This document shows positions 47,943 through 57,747 of a DNA stretch of 64,000 bases, in pieces (within the stretch, counting starts at the first letter, position 1; each line of letters starts with the position of its first letter). A model generated the notes under the pieces. It was given only the letters and a program-made list of their open reading frames with translations, did not search any database and was not told the DNA's origin. This DNA is from Begonia masoniana (Eukaryota > Streptophyta > Magnoliopsida > Cucurbitales > Begoniaceae). The translations under genes and the position numbers were made by a program. The stretch covers positions 31,967,574-32,031,573 of the forward strand of contig CM039512.1 of NCBI GenBank assembly GCA_022432975.1. The letters are read 5' to 3'.

Positions 47943-49428
47943 AATATGATATGATTTGGGTCCTACAAATGGAAAACTAACAGTGTTCGGCACTCATTCA
48001 GTGAAGTTGAAGAGCACCCCAAAAACAACTGCATTATCTTCACAAATAGGAACCAAAAACATGAGAATTATGTGTAGGAATGGAAGCATACAAATAAAAA
48101 AACTAGTGGAGATGGGTGATGTTCAGACAACGATGAAAATAAAGAAGAAACAAAATGAAATGTAGAGAAACCCATGGCTGGTTCAAAAGCAAACTAGAGC
48201 ACTTTCGGGTGATGACACTTTCCAATGAGAGTGTCAATAGCACTTGGGCTATGGATTTCCAATATTCTACTGTATTCCAACCCAAAGAGGAGCTGGAGAG
48301 AAGGATGACACTAATATCCACCAATCAACCCAATAACTTGGTGGAAATATAAACCACTCGGTGCTATGCATCGAGGCTCTCGGAATGCACCGAGAATACG
48401 AGGAGAAACTCCCTGTTCTGAAGAATAACTTTATAATTTGAATTGATCAAAGACCCTTACAAATGATTCAGAATGAGTATAGAAAGACTCAGACAATTGG
48501 TGACGAAGAAAACAAAAAAGGAAACAAAAATCTATCTGTTGGGTAAAATGGTCGTTGAAGCATCGACGCTTCGACCACGTAGGCTGCTATCCTACTGGTG
48601 CACTGTCTTTGGCACTATCCTCGTGCACGCCCAGGTGCACGCACCACTCGCTGGTCCACTCATCCGTGCGCTACTGCTTAACCGTGCTGCTACTCGATGC
48701 TGGACTGTGCATGCCTAGATGTTGATGTGCGCCTGATGATGTTGACGCCTGATAAAGATGTTGTCCAAGTGCCTGATTGTGCCTTGCACTTGCTATCTAT
48801 TACTTTGCATGCCATTGATGCTCTTGTGCGCGTGCCTGCTGATGCTTGATGCTAGAGTGCTTGCCTTCCTCTGTGTGCGCGCTCTGCCTGCCAAGGTCTT
48901 GCTGTGCGCGACAACTGTGCCCACACCTTCATACTGTGGACGCCGCTCCCGAACACGTCCCTTGCTGTGTGCGCCATCTTGAACACCAGGTGTGTCATGT
49001 CTTCAATCTGTGAGCGCCATTCCTTTGCCATGTGTGTCCTTCCATCAAGCCATGCATCGGTGCTCCCAATCCATGCTTTAAGATGGCCTTTTCCAGTAAA
49101 ATTGACAAACCGATTAGATGAAGAATTGGTTAATTTACGTACCTCAGTTTGTGATCATCCGATAGGAGCCCATGGCACATCAAAATGATATGAACCCTAC
49201 CAACAACCGTGATAAAGACCCAATACAAATTGTTGGTGCCGTCACAAAAAACCAAGGATCTTCGAATTCATATTGATGCATTCCTTAACTTGACGTAAAA
49301 AAAGACACGAACCGCGGAATAGAACGATACGCCACAAACAAATATGCCTTTAATACCAAATGTGTCTAGGGTTTCCACCCAATAAATCAACAATAAAGCA
49401 TGGAAAAATATCCAAGGAAGGCAGCAAG
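47943..49428. other. E2 leader or unidentified insert, no gene recognised
   Basis: About 1.5 kb between gag/TRIM and the E2 primer site. The middle (48540-49090) is richer in GC and CTGTGC/TGCGC-type words than its surroundings. Short frames exist on both strands but none looks like a known protein. E1's equivalent leader is only about 125 bp, so this may contain another unrecognised element. Confidence 0.5.
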
Positions 49429-49440
49429 GATCTGATACCA
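49429..49440 (-). promoter_or_regulatory. E2 primer-binding site, one base changed
   Basis: Minus strand TGGTATCAGATC next to the LTR at 49443; one mismatch from the initiator tRNA-Met complement. Confidence 0.8.
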
Positions 49441-49862
49441 AGTGACATGCTTCAAATCTATAGAACAAATTCCAAGCACAAACAACCAACAAACAGGTTT
49501 CGCAAACTCGATTCTAGCCGAGAAATACCCCAAAATCCAGTATGTATAACTTATCCAATAGAAGCTTACCTCACACGTGCATGACACACCCTTAAAATTT
49601 CAATAGAAAATAAGCAGTGGTTGGAAAGTTATCCTCAGAGTAATTGGATGTGCTCAAACTATTTGCGGGACTGCTAATTTGGCCGAGAGAGGGCTAACTT
49701 TTGAGCAGTGTAACTTTTGGGGTATTACTCCAAATGACTTGAAAACTTAACAAAAACTTACTTGGGGGATGGTTGACAGACCCTGAAAATTTCAAAAGCT
49801 GATTCATTGAGGACAAAAAGTTATACAAACGGAAAGGCTTGTTGGTCTGGGAAGGTGATAAG

Positions 49863-50107
49863 TGTAACGTCCCTTAATTTAATTTCTATAAATTTTTTTC
49901 TTTTTGGACATTAAGTAAATTTCAACTTCTAAAGCATTAAATCAAAACCTAAATCGTTGAAATTGGTTTAAAAATCATTTAAAGAAACATATTAAATAAA
50001 AGAAAACCATCGGCCAAACTTAACGAGGGCAAAACGGGCATTTTGCCTATAAAAAGCACAGCCGATCGATCGGCCCTTTAGAGGGAATAGGATTAAGGGA
50101 CGTTACA
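49863..50107 (+). repeat. 245-bp LTR with 15-bp inverted ends
   Basis: Starts TGTAACGTCCCTTAA and ends TTAAGGGACGTTACA, perfect 15-bp inverted repeats. A TATAAAAAG box lies at about 50049, and the primer site TGGTATCAGAGC at 50112-50123. Confidence 0.82.
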
Positions 50108-50450
50108 ATTATGGTATCAGAGCACCCGAGTTTTAAAATCGGTTCTGTAGACTGCTCGACTGCACAGCCACTACGCGGACATCCTTCCTCAACTGTAAGT
50201 ACGTTTAAATGCTTTCTTTGATTTTGATTTCTTAGAGTTATTTGTTTTAATTCATATAGAAGTTATAAAAAAATAGTATCAGAGCCTGTACCCAACTGAA
50301 AATGTGTCCAATGAGGACGTTGGGCCCCCGGGGGAGGGAGGGGAGCGTGATTGTGATGACCTGAATGTGTACGATGGCTGCATGAACTAGAACCTGGATG
50401 ACGATACGTCTGTGCGGGCAAATCGGAAGGTGAAGGGTCGTAAAGAGGGT

Positions 50451-50717
50451 CGTCACAATCCCACATCGCTCGGGGAAGTATGTGGAAATGAAACATATGT
50501 AAAAGAGACCCTCCCAACATAGTAAGATGCGTTTTGGAGCATGATTGGCAACGGATCCCGTAAGAACTTCGAAGTTAAAAGTGCTTCGGCGAGAGTAGTA
50601 CCAGGTTGGGTGACCGACTGGGAAGTCCTCGCCAAACAAAGCCATGAGGGGAGGATATTGGGCTATAGCCCAATCCCCAGAGCGGACAATATCTTACTGG
50701 GAAAAGGGGTCGTTACA
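50451..50717 (+). repeat. Cassandra LTR a with 5S rRNA-like core
   Basis: LTR start CGTCACAATCCCACATCGCT, end GGTCGTTACA. Positions about 50528-50633 resemble plant 5S rRNA: CGGATCCC, GAAGTTAAAAGTGCTTC, GGCGAGAGTAGTACCAGG, TGGGTGACC and CTGGGAAGTCCTCG follow in 5S order. This copy is the closest to 5S of the six. In Cassandra these cores supply RNA polymerase III-type internal promoter boxes; it is not a functional ribosomal gene. Confidence 0.88.
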
Positions 50718-50848
50718 ATAAGTATGCACCTCTCGAGTTTTATGGCCCTTCAAATGGAAGAACACTCCAGCTGGCAATGGCTGAGAGCTTCCACTCTTTT
50801 GCTATGGTTTCTACACTCCAAAAAGGTAGAGAAAAGAGTATTAATAAG

Positions 50849-51114
50849 TGTAACGACCCCTTTTCCCAACAAGATATTGTCCGCTATGGGGATTGGACCG
50901 CAACCCAATATCCTCCCCTCACGGCTTTGTTTGGCGAGAACTTCCCAGAAGGTCACCCAACCTGGAATTGCTCTCGCCGAAGCACTTTTAACTTCAGAGT
51001 TCTTATGGGATCCGTTGCCAATTGTGCTCCAAAACGCGTCTTGCTAACTTGGGAGAGTCTCTTTACATATGTTTCATTTCCACATACTTCCCCAAGCGAT
51101 GTGAGATTGTGACG
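50849..51114 (-). repeat. Cassandra LTR b (5S-like core 50933-51038)
   Basis: Reverse orientation; the minus strand has GGATCCCATAAGAACTCTGA, AGTTAAAAGTGCTTCGGCGA and GGGTGACCTTCTGGGAAG, the 5S-like series. Confidence 0.88.
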
Positions 51115-51294
51115 ACCCCCTTTTTACGACCCGTCACCTTCAAGTTCGCCCGCGCGGACGTACTGCCATCCGGGTTCCGGTTCGTGCAGCCATCGTACCA
51201 TACTTACACATCTAGGTCATCACAATCACCCCCGTCGAGGGCCCAACGTCCTCGTTGGCCACATTTCCAGTTGGGTACAGGCTCTGATACCATT

Positions 51295-51548
51295 TGTAAC
51301 GACCCTTATTCCCAGCAAGATATTGTCCGCTCTGGGGCCCAATATCCTCCCCTCACGGCTTTGTTTGGCGAGAACTTCCCGGAAGGTCACCCAACCTGGA
51401 ATTGCTCTCGCTGAAGCACTTTTAACTTCGGAGTTCTTATGAGATCCGTTGTCAATTGTGCTCCAAAACGGGTCTTGCTATTTTGGGAGGGTCTCTTTAC
51501 ATATGTTTCATTTCCACATACTTTCCCAAGCAATGTGAGATTGTGACG
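51295..51548 (-). repeat. Cassandra LTR c (5S-like core 51367-51471)
   Basis: Reverse orientation, 254 bp; shorter than the others because about 14 bp between CCGCTCTGGGG and CCCAATATCC are missing. 5S-like core present. Confidence 0.87.
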
Positions 51549-51708
51549 ACCCCCTTTTTACGACCCGTCACCTTCCTGTTTATCCGCGCGGACGTACCGC
51601 CATCCGGGTTCCGGTTCGTGCAGCCATCATACCCATACATGCATATTCGGGTCGTCATTGATGACCCAGATGTGTAAGTATGGTACGATGGCTGCACGAA
51701 CCGGTTTT
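51549..51708. repeat. Inversion junction in the Cassandra cluster
   Basis: Minus-orientation interior runs to GGGTCGTC near 51655 and is followed by plus-orientation interior GATGACCCAGATGTGTAAGT. GGGTCGTCATTGATGACCC is an almost perfect inverted repeat at the switch. Confidence 0.85.
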
Positions 51709-51972
51709 GTCACAATCTCACATCGCTTGGGGAAGTATGCGGAAATGAAACATATGTAAGGAGACCCTCCCAAGATAGCAAGACGCGTTTTGGAGCACAA
51801 TTGGCAACGGATCCGATAAGAACTCCGAAGTTAAAAGTGTTTCGGCGAGAGATATTCCAGGTTGGGTGACCTTCTGGGAAGTTCTCGCCAAACAAAGTCG
51901 TGAGGGGAGGATATTGGGCTGCGGCCAATCCCCATAGCGGACAATATCTTGCTGGGAAAAGGGGTCGTTACA
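51709..51972 (+). repeat. Cassandra LTR d (5S-like core 51784-51889)
   Basis: Starts TGTCACAATC, the only copy here with the canonical TG; the others read CG at that place. Ends GGTCGTTACA. Confidence 0.87.
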
Positions 51973-52154
51973 AATGGTTTCAGAGCCTGTACCCAACCGG
52001 AAATGTGGCCAACGAGGACGTTGGGCCCCCGAGGGGGGGTGATTGTGATGACCCGAATATGCACGTATGGGTACGATGGCTGCACGAATCGGAACCCGGA
52101 TGGCAGTACGTCTGCGCGGGTGAACCGGAAGGTGACGGATCGTAAAAAGGGGGT

Positions 52155-52420
52155 CGTCACAATCCCACATCGCTTGAGAAAGTATGTGGAAATGAAACAT
52201 ATGTAAAGAGACCCTCCCAAAATTGCAAGACGCGTTTTGGAGCACAATTGGCAACAGATCCCATAAGAACTTCGAAGTTAAAAGTGCTTCGGCGAGAGCA
52301 ATTCCAGGTTGGGTGACCTTCTGGGAAGTTCTCGCCAAATAAAGTCGTGAGGGGAGGATATTGGGCTGCGGCCCAATCCCCATAGCGGACAATATCTTGC
52401 TGGGAAAAGGGGTCGTTACA
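52155..52420 (+). repeat. Cassandra LTR e (5S-like core 52231-52336)
   Basis: Nearly identical to LTR f; followed by the primer-site region AATGGTTTCAGAGCCTG. Confidence 0.88.
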
Positions 52421-52602
52421 AATGGTTTCAGAGCCTGTACCCAACCGGAAATGTGGCCAACGAGGACGTTGGGCCCCCGAGGGGGGGTGATTGTGATGAC
52501 CCGAATATGCACGTATGGGTACGATGGCTGCACGAATCGGAACCCGGATGGCAGTACGTCTGCGCGGGTGAACCGGAAGGTGACGGATCGTAAAAAGGGG
52601 GT

Positions 52603-52868
52603 CGTCACAATCCCACATCGCTTGAGAAAGTATGTGGAAATGAAACATATGTAAAGAGACCCTCCCAAAATTGCAAGACGCGTTTTGGAGCACAATTGGC
52701 AACAGATCCCATAAGAACTTCGAAGTTAAAAGTGCTTCGGCGAGAGCAATTCCAGGTTGGGTGACCTTCTGGGAAGTTCTCGCCAAATAAAGTCGTGAGG
52801 GGAGGATATTGGGCTGCGGCCCAATCCCCATAGCGGACAATATCTTGCTGGGAAAATGGGTCGTTACA
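52603..52868 (+). repeat. Cassandra LTR f (5S-like core 52679-52784)
   Basis: Same as LTR e apart from GGGAAAATGGG for GGGAAAAGGGG near the end. It is the right boundary of the insert. Confidence 0.88.
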
Positions 52869-53250
52869 ATAAGTGCTTCCAAGTATACTCACAAACTTGG
52901 AAACAATGCACACCGAGCCGCATGGATATAACTCACCGGCAACAAAGATTTGTAACTCCGATTTTGGGAAGTTAAACTTCAATTTTCATTCAATAAAAGA
53001 TGGCGGCTACAACAACTAAAAGAGGGGTAAATACCTCCTCCAATTGGGTTCAGTTCAAAAAAAAAAATGAAGAAGGGTCTAGAAGGAGGCTTGCCATTCG
53101 GCCACCTCATCGGCCAAGTACAAGCCTTATCTCTCCCACGATCACTTGTACATTTTCCTTCTGAATTGCAGCTCATCCCCCTTCCCAAGTGTTCAGCCAT
53201 GCAACATAAAAGGAAACTAATGTGTTTTGTACAAAAGAAGTGAAAGATAG

Positions 53251-54674
53251 TGACATGCCTAGGAGGCCCATCACGAGATCCCAAACTCGGGCCCATAATT
53301 TAGTTACTCAATGTTCTAATGATTTTTCTTTTCTTGCAAGTTTTGACCCCATCATGCAATTCACTTGGGAGCCGACTTCCGAGGTGTGGAGAAACCTTGG
53401 CATGTCCTTCATTGGAGCATTCACACAGAGCCTTCAAGCAGCCCAATGGGAATTTGTCTTCCAGGGCCATTAAATGTGTAACTTTTATTTTTTAAACTCA
53501 TTGGCATACATTAGCCTTTTTGTATGGATTATTATATATTTGCATCATGCATTAGATTGTGTAGTTAGGGTTAGATGTATGTTGGTGGATTATGGATTGA
53601 AGAAATTCAACAAAATTATTCAAAGCAAAAGCCTTACAACAAATGGAGCCCAATGGAAGTCTTGGTCCAAAGAAGAGCCCACAATTAAATGTATGATTTT
53701 GCAGGTACATATGTGGGTGGCAAGATGGATGGATGACATGGTAGAAATCACAACATTTGATAAGGTTTGGCGCGGGTTCAAGTTTGGCCGCAAGATTGGT
53801 GCACGCATCAGCACGGCAACGCCAGTTGGGCGCAGGCAACGACATGTCTCCATCCGAGCGCGCGCGCGGGCAGCTTCTGATCTGTCAATTAGGCGCGCGC
53901 TAGCGTCCCTCCTCCCTTGATCGCACACACCAGATTGCTTCCCTCGGCCATTGATCAATTTCTTCAATCCAACGGCTATCATTCATCCTTGCCAAACCCT
54001 ACTCCACCTAGGTTGTCTATTTAAGCATGACATTGGTGTTTGTACACAACTGTTGCCCAAATTTATAAAATACCTATTTCCCTACCAAGGTTATTTTCTT
54101 TTGGTTTTTCCTTGGTTCTTTGAATCAAGTGGAGTAGCCCTCCATTGTTAACCTAGCCTTCAGGTTGCTAGGTTAACTCTCATCTATTCCGTCACCTTCT
54201 CCATTGGAATTAGGAGTTGAGGACGAAAACCTAGGCCCTAGGTGGTCGATTTCCTCCGAGAAATCCTTTATCCAAAAGCCAAACATAAGATAGCTCTTGA
54301 ATCCGCCAAAGGTATTTCCATTTTTAGCATTTCCATTACATATCACACATTTCATCACCTATTATATTTCGGCCTTCTTCACTTCACACACTCCACATTT
54401 ACTTGTTGCAAATTTCTCTTCATCTACTTCATTATATCTCTCACGGATTTCACACACTAATCCACATCTATTTTGTTAATTTTCCTCGAGCATTTTGCAC
54501 ATCTTCATCCTTCTAGCATTCGGCCTCATGAGCACACAACATCACCACATTTAATGCATGTTATTTCATTCATTTTGTTGGCTTTAAATCTCGGCTTTTT
54601 CACTCCCACACACACCGATCACTTTGAATATTATTTGTGGGTTACATGGCCCTTTTCTAAGGGCCACCGTGTCA
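53251..54674 (+). mobile_element. SL4: solo LTR of the E3 family
   Basis: Starts TGACATGCC, ends CCGTGTCA; target duplication GATAG at 53246-53250 and 54675-54679. It is 1424 bp and homologous to SL2. Its start encodes DMPRRPITRSQTRAHNLV in an open plus-strand frame to 53473, the best preserved LTR-encoded C-terminal peptide in the window. Confidence 0.93.
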
Positions 54675-54951
54675 GATAGCTTCAGTTACATCACTTGTCA
54701 AAAAGAAAGACAAATTTCTCCTTCAATGGCTAGACTCGGCCGAGTGATGTTCTCCTTTGGTACTTGGTGATGCCGAGTGAAACTCCCAAGATAGGACATG
54801 GAGAGGCTTCTCCAAGTCTTGGTTGCTTTGCTCCCACTTCAAGTCTTCAAAATATTCCTCTCCTACAAAAAGAGCAAACTTGTTAGAAAGAGACTCGGTC
54901 GAGGACATGGCCATAGCTCTGGATCATGTCAAGGGTCCTCTTGGCATATCA

Positions 54952-55660
54952 CAAAGTTGCCAAGTCAAAGAGCTTGACCCTTACCCAACTTGCGGTTATA
55001 ACCAAAGCAATCCATTTGATCTTCCATGTTTCAAAGGTATTAATTAAACAAAGGAGCTTGATTCTTACCAAACTTGTGGTTAAAACAAAAGCTATCCTTT
55101 AAATCAAGTATGACGAACTTGACCCTATTCAAAATTTGTCGACATAACCAAATTTATAGAGCAAAGGATCTTGACCCTAACCGAACATTTCGTTTGAACC
55201 ATGGGTTTTAAGAACCTAAGAAAATTCAGTGAAGCGTAATTAAGATGTAAGGTTGTATTTGAATCAAGTATTAGGGACTTGATTTAAAGGAGCTTCAAAA
55301 TTATCGTATTTGTGGTTAGAACCAAAGCTATCAATTTGATATTCCAGGTTTAAACTTGAAATAATGAGAACTATGGGTATTGAGAACTTGAGGTCCTCCA
55401 ACAACAAGTTATTAAGACTTAGGAATGCGTTTGAATCAAGTATGATGAACTTGACCACAATCAAACTTTGCCAACGGAACCAAAGTTATCAAGCAAAGGA
55501 GCTTGACCCTTACCAAACTTGTGGTTACAACCAAAGTTATATATTAGATTTTCCAGATTTTAACTTAAAGTGATTAGAATCACGTGTATTGAGAACACGA
55601 GACCCTTCAATGATGCGTAATCAAGACTTAAGAATGCATTTGAATGAATTATGTGGAACT
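54952..55660. repeat. Satellite-like tandem repeat, block 2 continued (right of E2)
   Basis: Resumes with the CAAAG target duplication, then GAGCTTGACCCTTACCCAAC, AACTTGTGGTTA, GAGACCCTTCAATGATGCGT. About three diverged units. It fits the interrupted unit at 21829. Confidence 0.82.
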
Positions 55661-56840
55661 TGATTTATATGCCCACGGCCTCAATCCATCGAGCACAAGT
55701 CAAGGTATGTAATTATTTTATCTATTTTATCTATCTAATGGACTTGTGAAGTTTTGTAGGTAAATGGTTTCTCAAGGCTTGAAACGAAATTAATGAAGAC
55801 GGAATTTTTTTTCCTTTAATTCAAATTATGTAAACGAGCCTTGTAATTAATTTTCATATTTTTAAGACTTTAGTTTTGTTTAAAACTCGTTAATTTGCAA
55901 ACTTTAGCCTTTTAGAATGTATGTTTTTAATAGTCTTCAAAAGGGATGGTGAACCAAAGCAAACCAATGTGAACCAAAGGTTGAAGTAGGTGAACTGAGG
56001 CCAAAAGAATGCTGAACCAAGACGGAACCGGACTGAACCAAGCTGGACCAAGGGAGAATCAAGTTGAACCGGCCTATTTTCTAGCCGTTTTCTAGTCATT
56101 GCTCACGGTTTCTTTGGCAAAGCTTCCTTCTTCTTCTTCACCGTTCTTCTCTGTGTATTTAAGCTCTACTGTAGCTCTGTAAAACGTTAGCCATTGATAC
56201 ATATTTTTGGAAACCAGAAGGTTGTTTTCGTTCTGTAAGAGTTTTCTCCGTGAAGAGAGAGTTTCTCTCTCGGCTTAGCCGGCTCCCAACGCCTGATGGC
56301 TTCGCCTAAGTATCCCTCGAGCTCAAGGTTGCTTAGAGGAATACTTAGTCACCTTAGGGCAGCGAAACCTTCAGTACCTTTTGGTGTGATTTCGTCGCTG
56401 GCAACGACGAATTTCTCACCCAAAGCTTCGATAGCTTCTGGGCCAGCAACGGGTCATCACCCATCTTCTTTCGGCCTTTTCTGAGGACAAAGGAATGCAA
56501 TGTAGGGTTGCTTTCCACCGCTGAAGCGCTTCTCCATCCATCGGCGAAGCTCTGCCCGAGAAAGTTGCCGAGTGCAAGCTTTCGGTCAGCAATGGTTCCC
56601 TCGACGTTCCGCCACCTCCAGAGCCTCTCTCTCAATCCCTCACAGCTCTCTGAGGTGTTAGCCGATGGGCCCACCTCTCGATAATCGTCTCTCATCTATC
56701 ACCTCCTATCCTCTATTTATCTATGTTTTCCTGCATGTTTTTAGCGTCTGTCTTTGGGTGTTCTTGAGCACCGATCTTTGTCTCATTTTGTTATCTTCCG
56801 CATGCCATTTCTAACCCCATTGCAGGCCAGTAGCTCATCT
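55661..56840 (+). repeat. Probable LTR of unclassified element E8
   Basis: The region ends two bases before a primer-site-like TGGTATCAAAGC at 56843-56854, so it is probably a 5' LTR. A TATTTAAGC box lies near 56155. Its left boundary is not defined and no matching right LTR is in the window. Short frames in 56290-56700 have no recognisable domain. Confidence 0.5.
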
Positions 56841-56842
56841 TT

Positions 56843-56854
56843 TGGTATCAAAGC
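56843..56854 (+). promoter_or_regulatory. E8 primer-binding-site-like sequence
   Basis: TGGTATCAAAGC, one mismatch from the initiator tRNA-Met complement. Confidence 0.6.
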
Positions 56855-57747
56855 AACAATGCTCATTGGTTGCAGATTTTGGGTTGAAATTTCATCCTCT
56901 GTTTCTGTGTTTTTGTTGTCTGCATGTTTGTGCTCTGTTCTTCCCTGTGTCTTTCGTCCTGCATGATTGTTGTCGTGTTTTAATTATTGCATGTTCATCT
57001 AGTTGCATCCAACAGCATGCATGTTGTCTGCATTTCTGTTTAGGTGAGTTAGCATATTTGTTCTCTGTTCGCTATTTGGTGTCAAACACATTTGCTCTGT
57101 TGTGGATTTATGTTCTGCGGAGTGTTGTTCTGTTTAGTTGCTGTTTTTTGTTTTGAGTTTAATGTTTGCTGAGTTTGTTGTCAAATTTTTTGTAGTTGCT
57201 GATCTTTGTTTTTTGTTTGCTGCTTAGTTAGCCGTGTAATTAGGCTTGTTTAAGCTTAATTGTTTGTGGTGTTCAAGCACATTTAGTGCTCTGCTTAGTG
57301 AAGCAATTGGCTTGCTTCAAAATGCTTCTCTTTCAGTTCTGCTTTGAGAAAACCAAACCGGTTTTCTTGGTTTGTTTCTGGTTTGGCTGATAGATTCAGC
57401 CTCCTGTTTTAAAACCTAGTTTTTCATTCTGATTGCTATTGTTTTTAGCTTCTGTTTTCTTAGCCTTTTAGCTTTTGTTTTTGCGGATTTTTTAGCTTGC
57501 TTTTGTTCTGTTTTTGTCATCAGTTTAGGGTGATTAGATGCGGTGTTTTAGGAGTGTTTTTCTTTAGATTTAGTTTGGTTTTGAGTCTCCTAAAACCAGA
57601 ACTCGTTGCTGAATTTTTCAGCATGTTCGTGATTTGTTTTGTTGCTATTTGTTTTGGTTTTTAAGTTGTTTAGGATCTGTTTTAAATCTAGAAATCTGTT
57701 TTTAAAAGCTAGCTTATGCTTGATTAAAATATCCAAAATGTGTCCCA
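56855..57747 (+). other. E8 leader, T/G-rich, no gene
   Basis: Rich in TTTGTTCTGTTTTT-type words and lacking A-rich coding texture; a 104-aa frame near its start (56842-57156) is low-complexity and probably not a gene. It is interrupted by E6 at 57748. Confidence 0.55.

Larger units (their letters stand above)
49863..50717 (+). mobile_element. Chimeric LTR element: unknown 245-bp LTR at the left, Cassandra LTR at the right
   Basis: Target duplication ATAAG (49858-49862, 50718-50722) shows a single unit. Left: a 245-bp LTR (49863-50107), then ATTATGGTATCAGAGC and a leader resembling that of E4/E6 (AAAATCGGTTCTGTAGACTG, CAACTGTAAGT). Near 50270 it changes to Cassandra interior (AGTATCAGAGCCTGTACCCA) and ends with a Cassandra LTR. 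The two ends are unrelated in sequence, which normal LTR element replication does not produce. Confidence 0.8.
50849..52868. mobile_element. Inverted Cassandra cluster: two minus-strand and three plus-strand LTRs
   Basis: Target duplication ATAAG at 50844-50848 and 52869-52873. Order: LTR b (-), interior, LTR c (-), part interior, junction near 51655, part interior, LTR d (+), interior, LTR e (+), interior, LTR f (+). Both outer ends are therefore LTR 3' ends, giving terminal inverted repeats GTAACGACC / GGTCGTTAC. The plus half is a tandem array with period about 447 bp; interiors 51973-52154 and 52421-52602 look identical. Interiors are about 180 bp, have primer site TGGT(A/T)TCAGAGCC and a polypurine AAAAAGGGGG, and encode nothing. 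Confidence 0.9.
21835..54951 (-). mobile_element. E2: Ty3/Gypsy LTR retrotransposon carrying E3, E4, a TRIM, Cassandra copies and SL4
   Basis: Its LTRs (21835-23048 and 49443-54951) begin TGAC(G/A)TGCTTCAAA on the plus strand and end TTGGCATATCA. The target duplication CAAAG (21830-21834, 54952-54956) proves that the 33.1-kb span is one insertion grown by later ones. Its own parts are: 3' LTR, integrase, RNase H, RT and protease (23049-26330), gag (46813-47623), leader, primer site and 5' LTR. It is closely related to E1 in pol and gag. All coding parts carry stops or frameshifts. Confidence 0.92.
49443..54951 (-). repeat. E2 5' LTR interrupted by three insertions
   Basis: E2 LTR sequence occupies 49443-49862, 50718-50848, 52869-53250 and 54675-54951, collinear with 21835-23048. 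The three gaps are filled by the chimeric insert, the Cassandra cluster and SL4. Confidence 0.9.

Noticed and set aside
50528..52784. Array of functional 5S rRNA genes
   Set aside because: The cores are diverged, lie inside LTRs with primer sites and polypurine tracts, and have mixed orientation; they are retroelement-borne 5S-like sequences.
50247..52982. Several 70-325 aa open frames across the Cassandra cluster
   Set aside because: They repeat with the LTR/interior unit and run antisense or sense through the 5S-like cores; Cassandra is non-coding, and no protein domain is visible.
56296..56695. Possible host gene at 56296-56695 on either strand
   Set aside because: Short overlapping frames without domain, start context or neighbours; the region ends at a primer-binding-like site and is better read as LTR.
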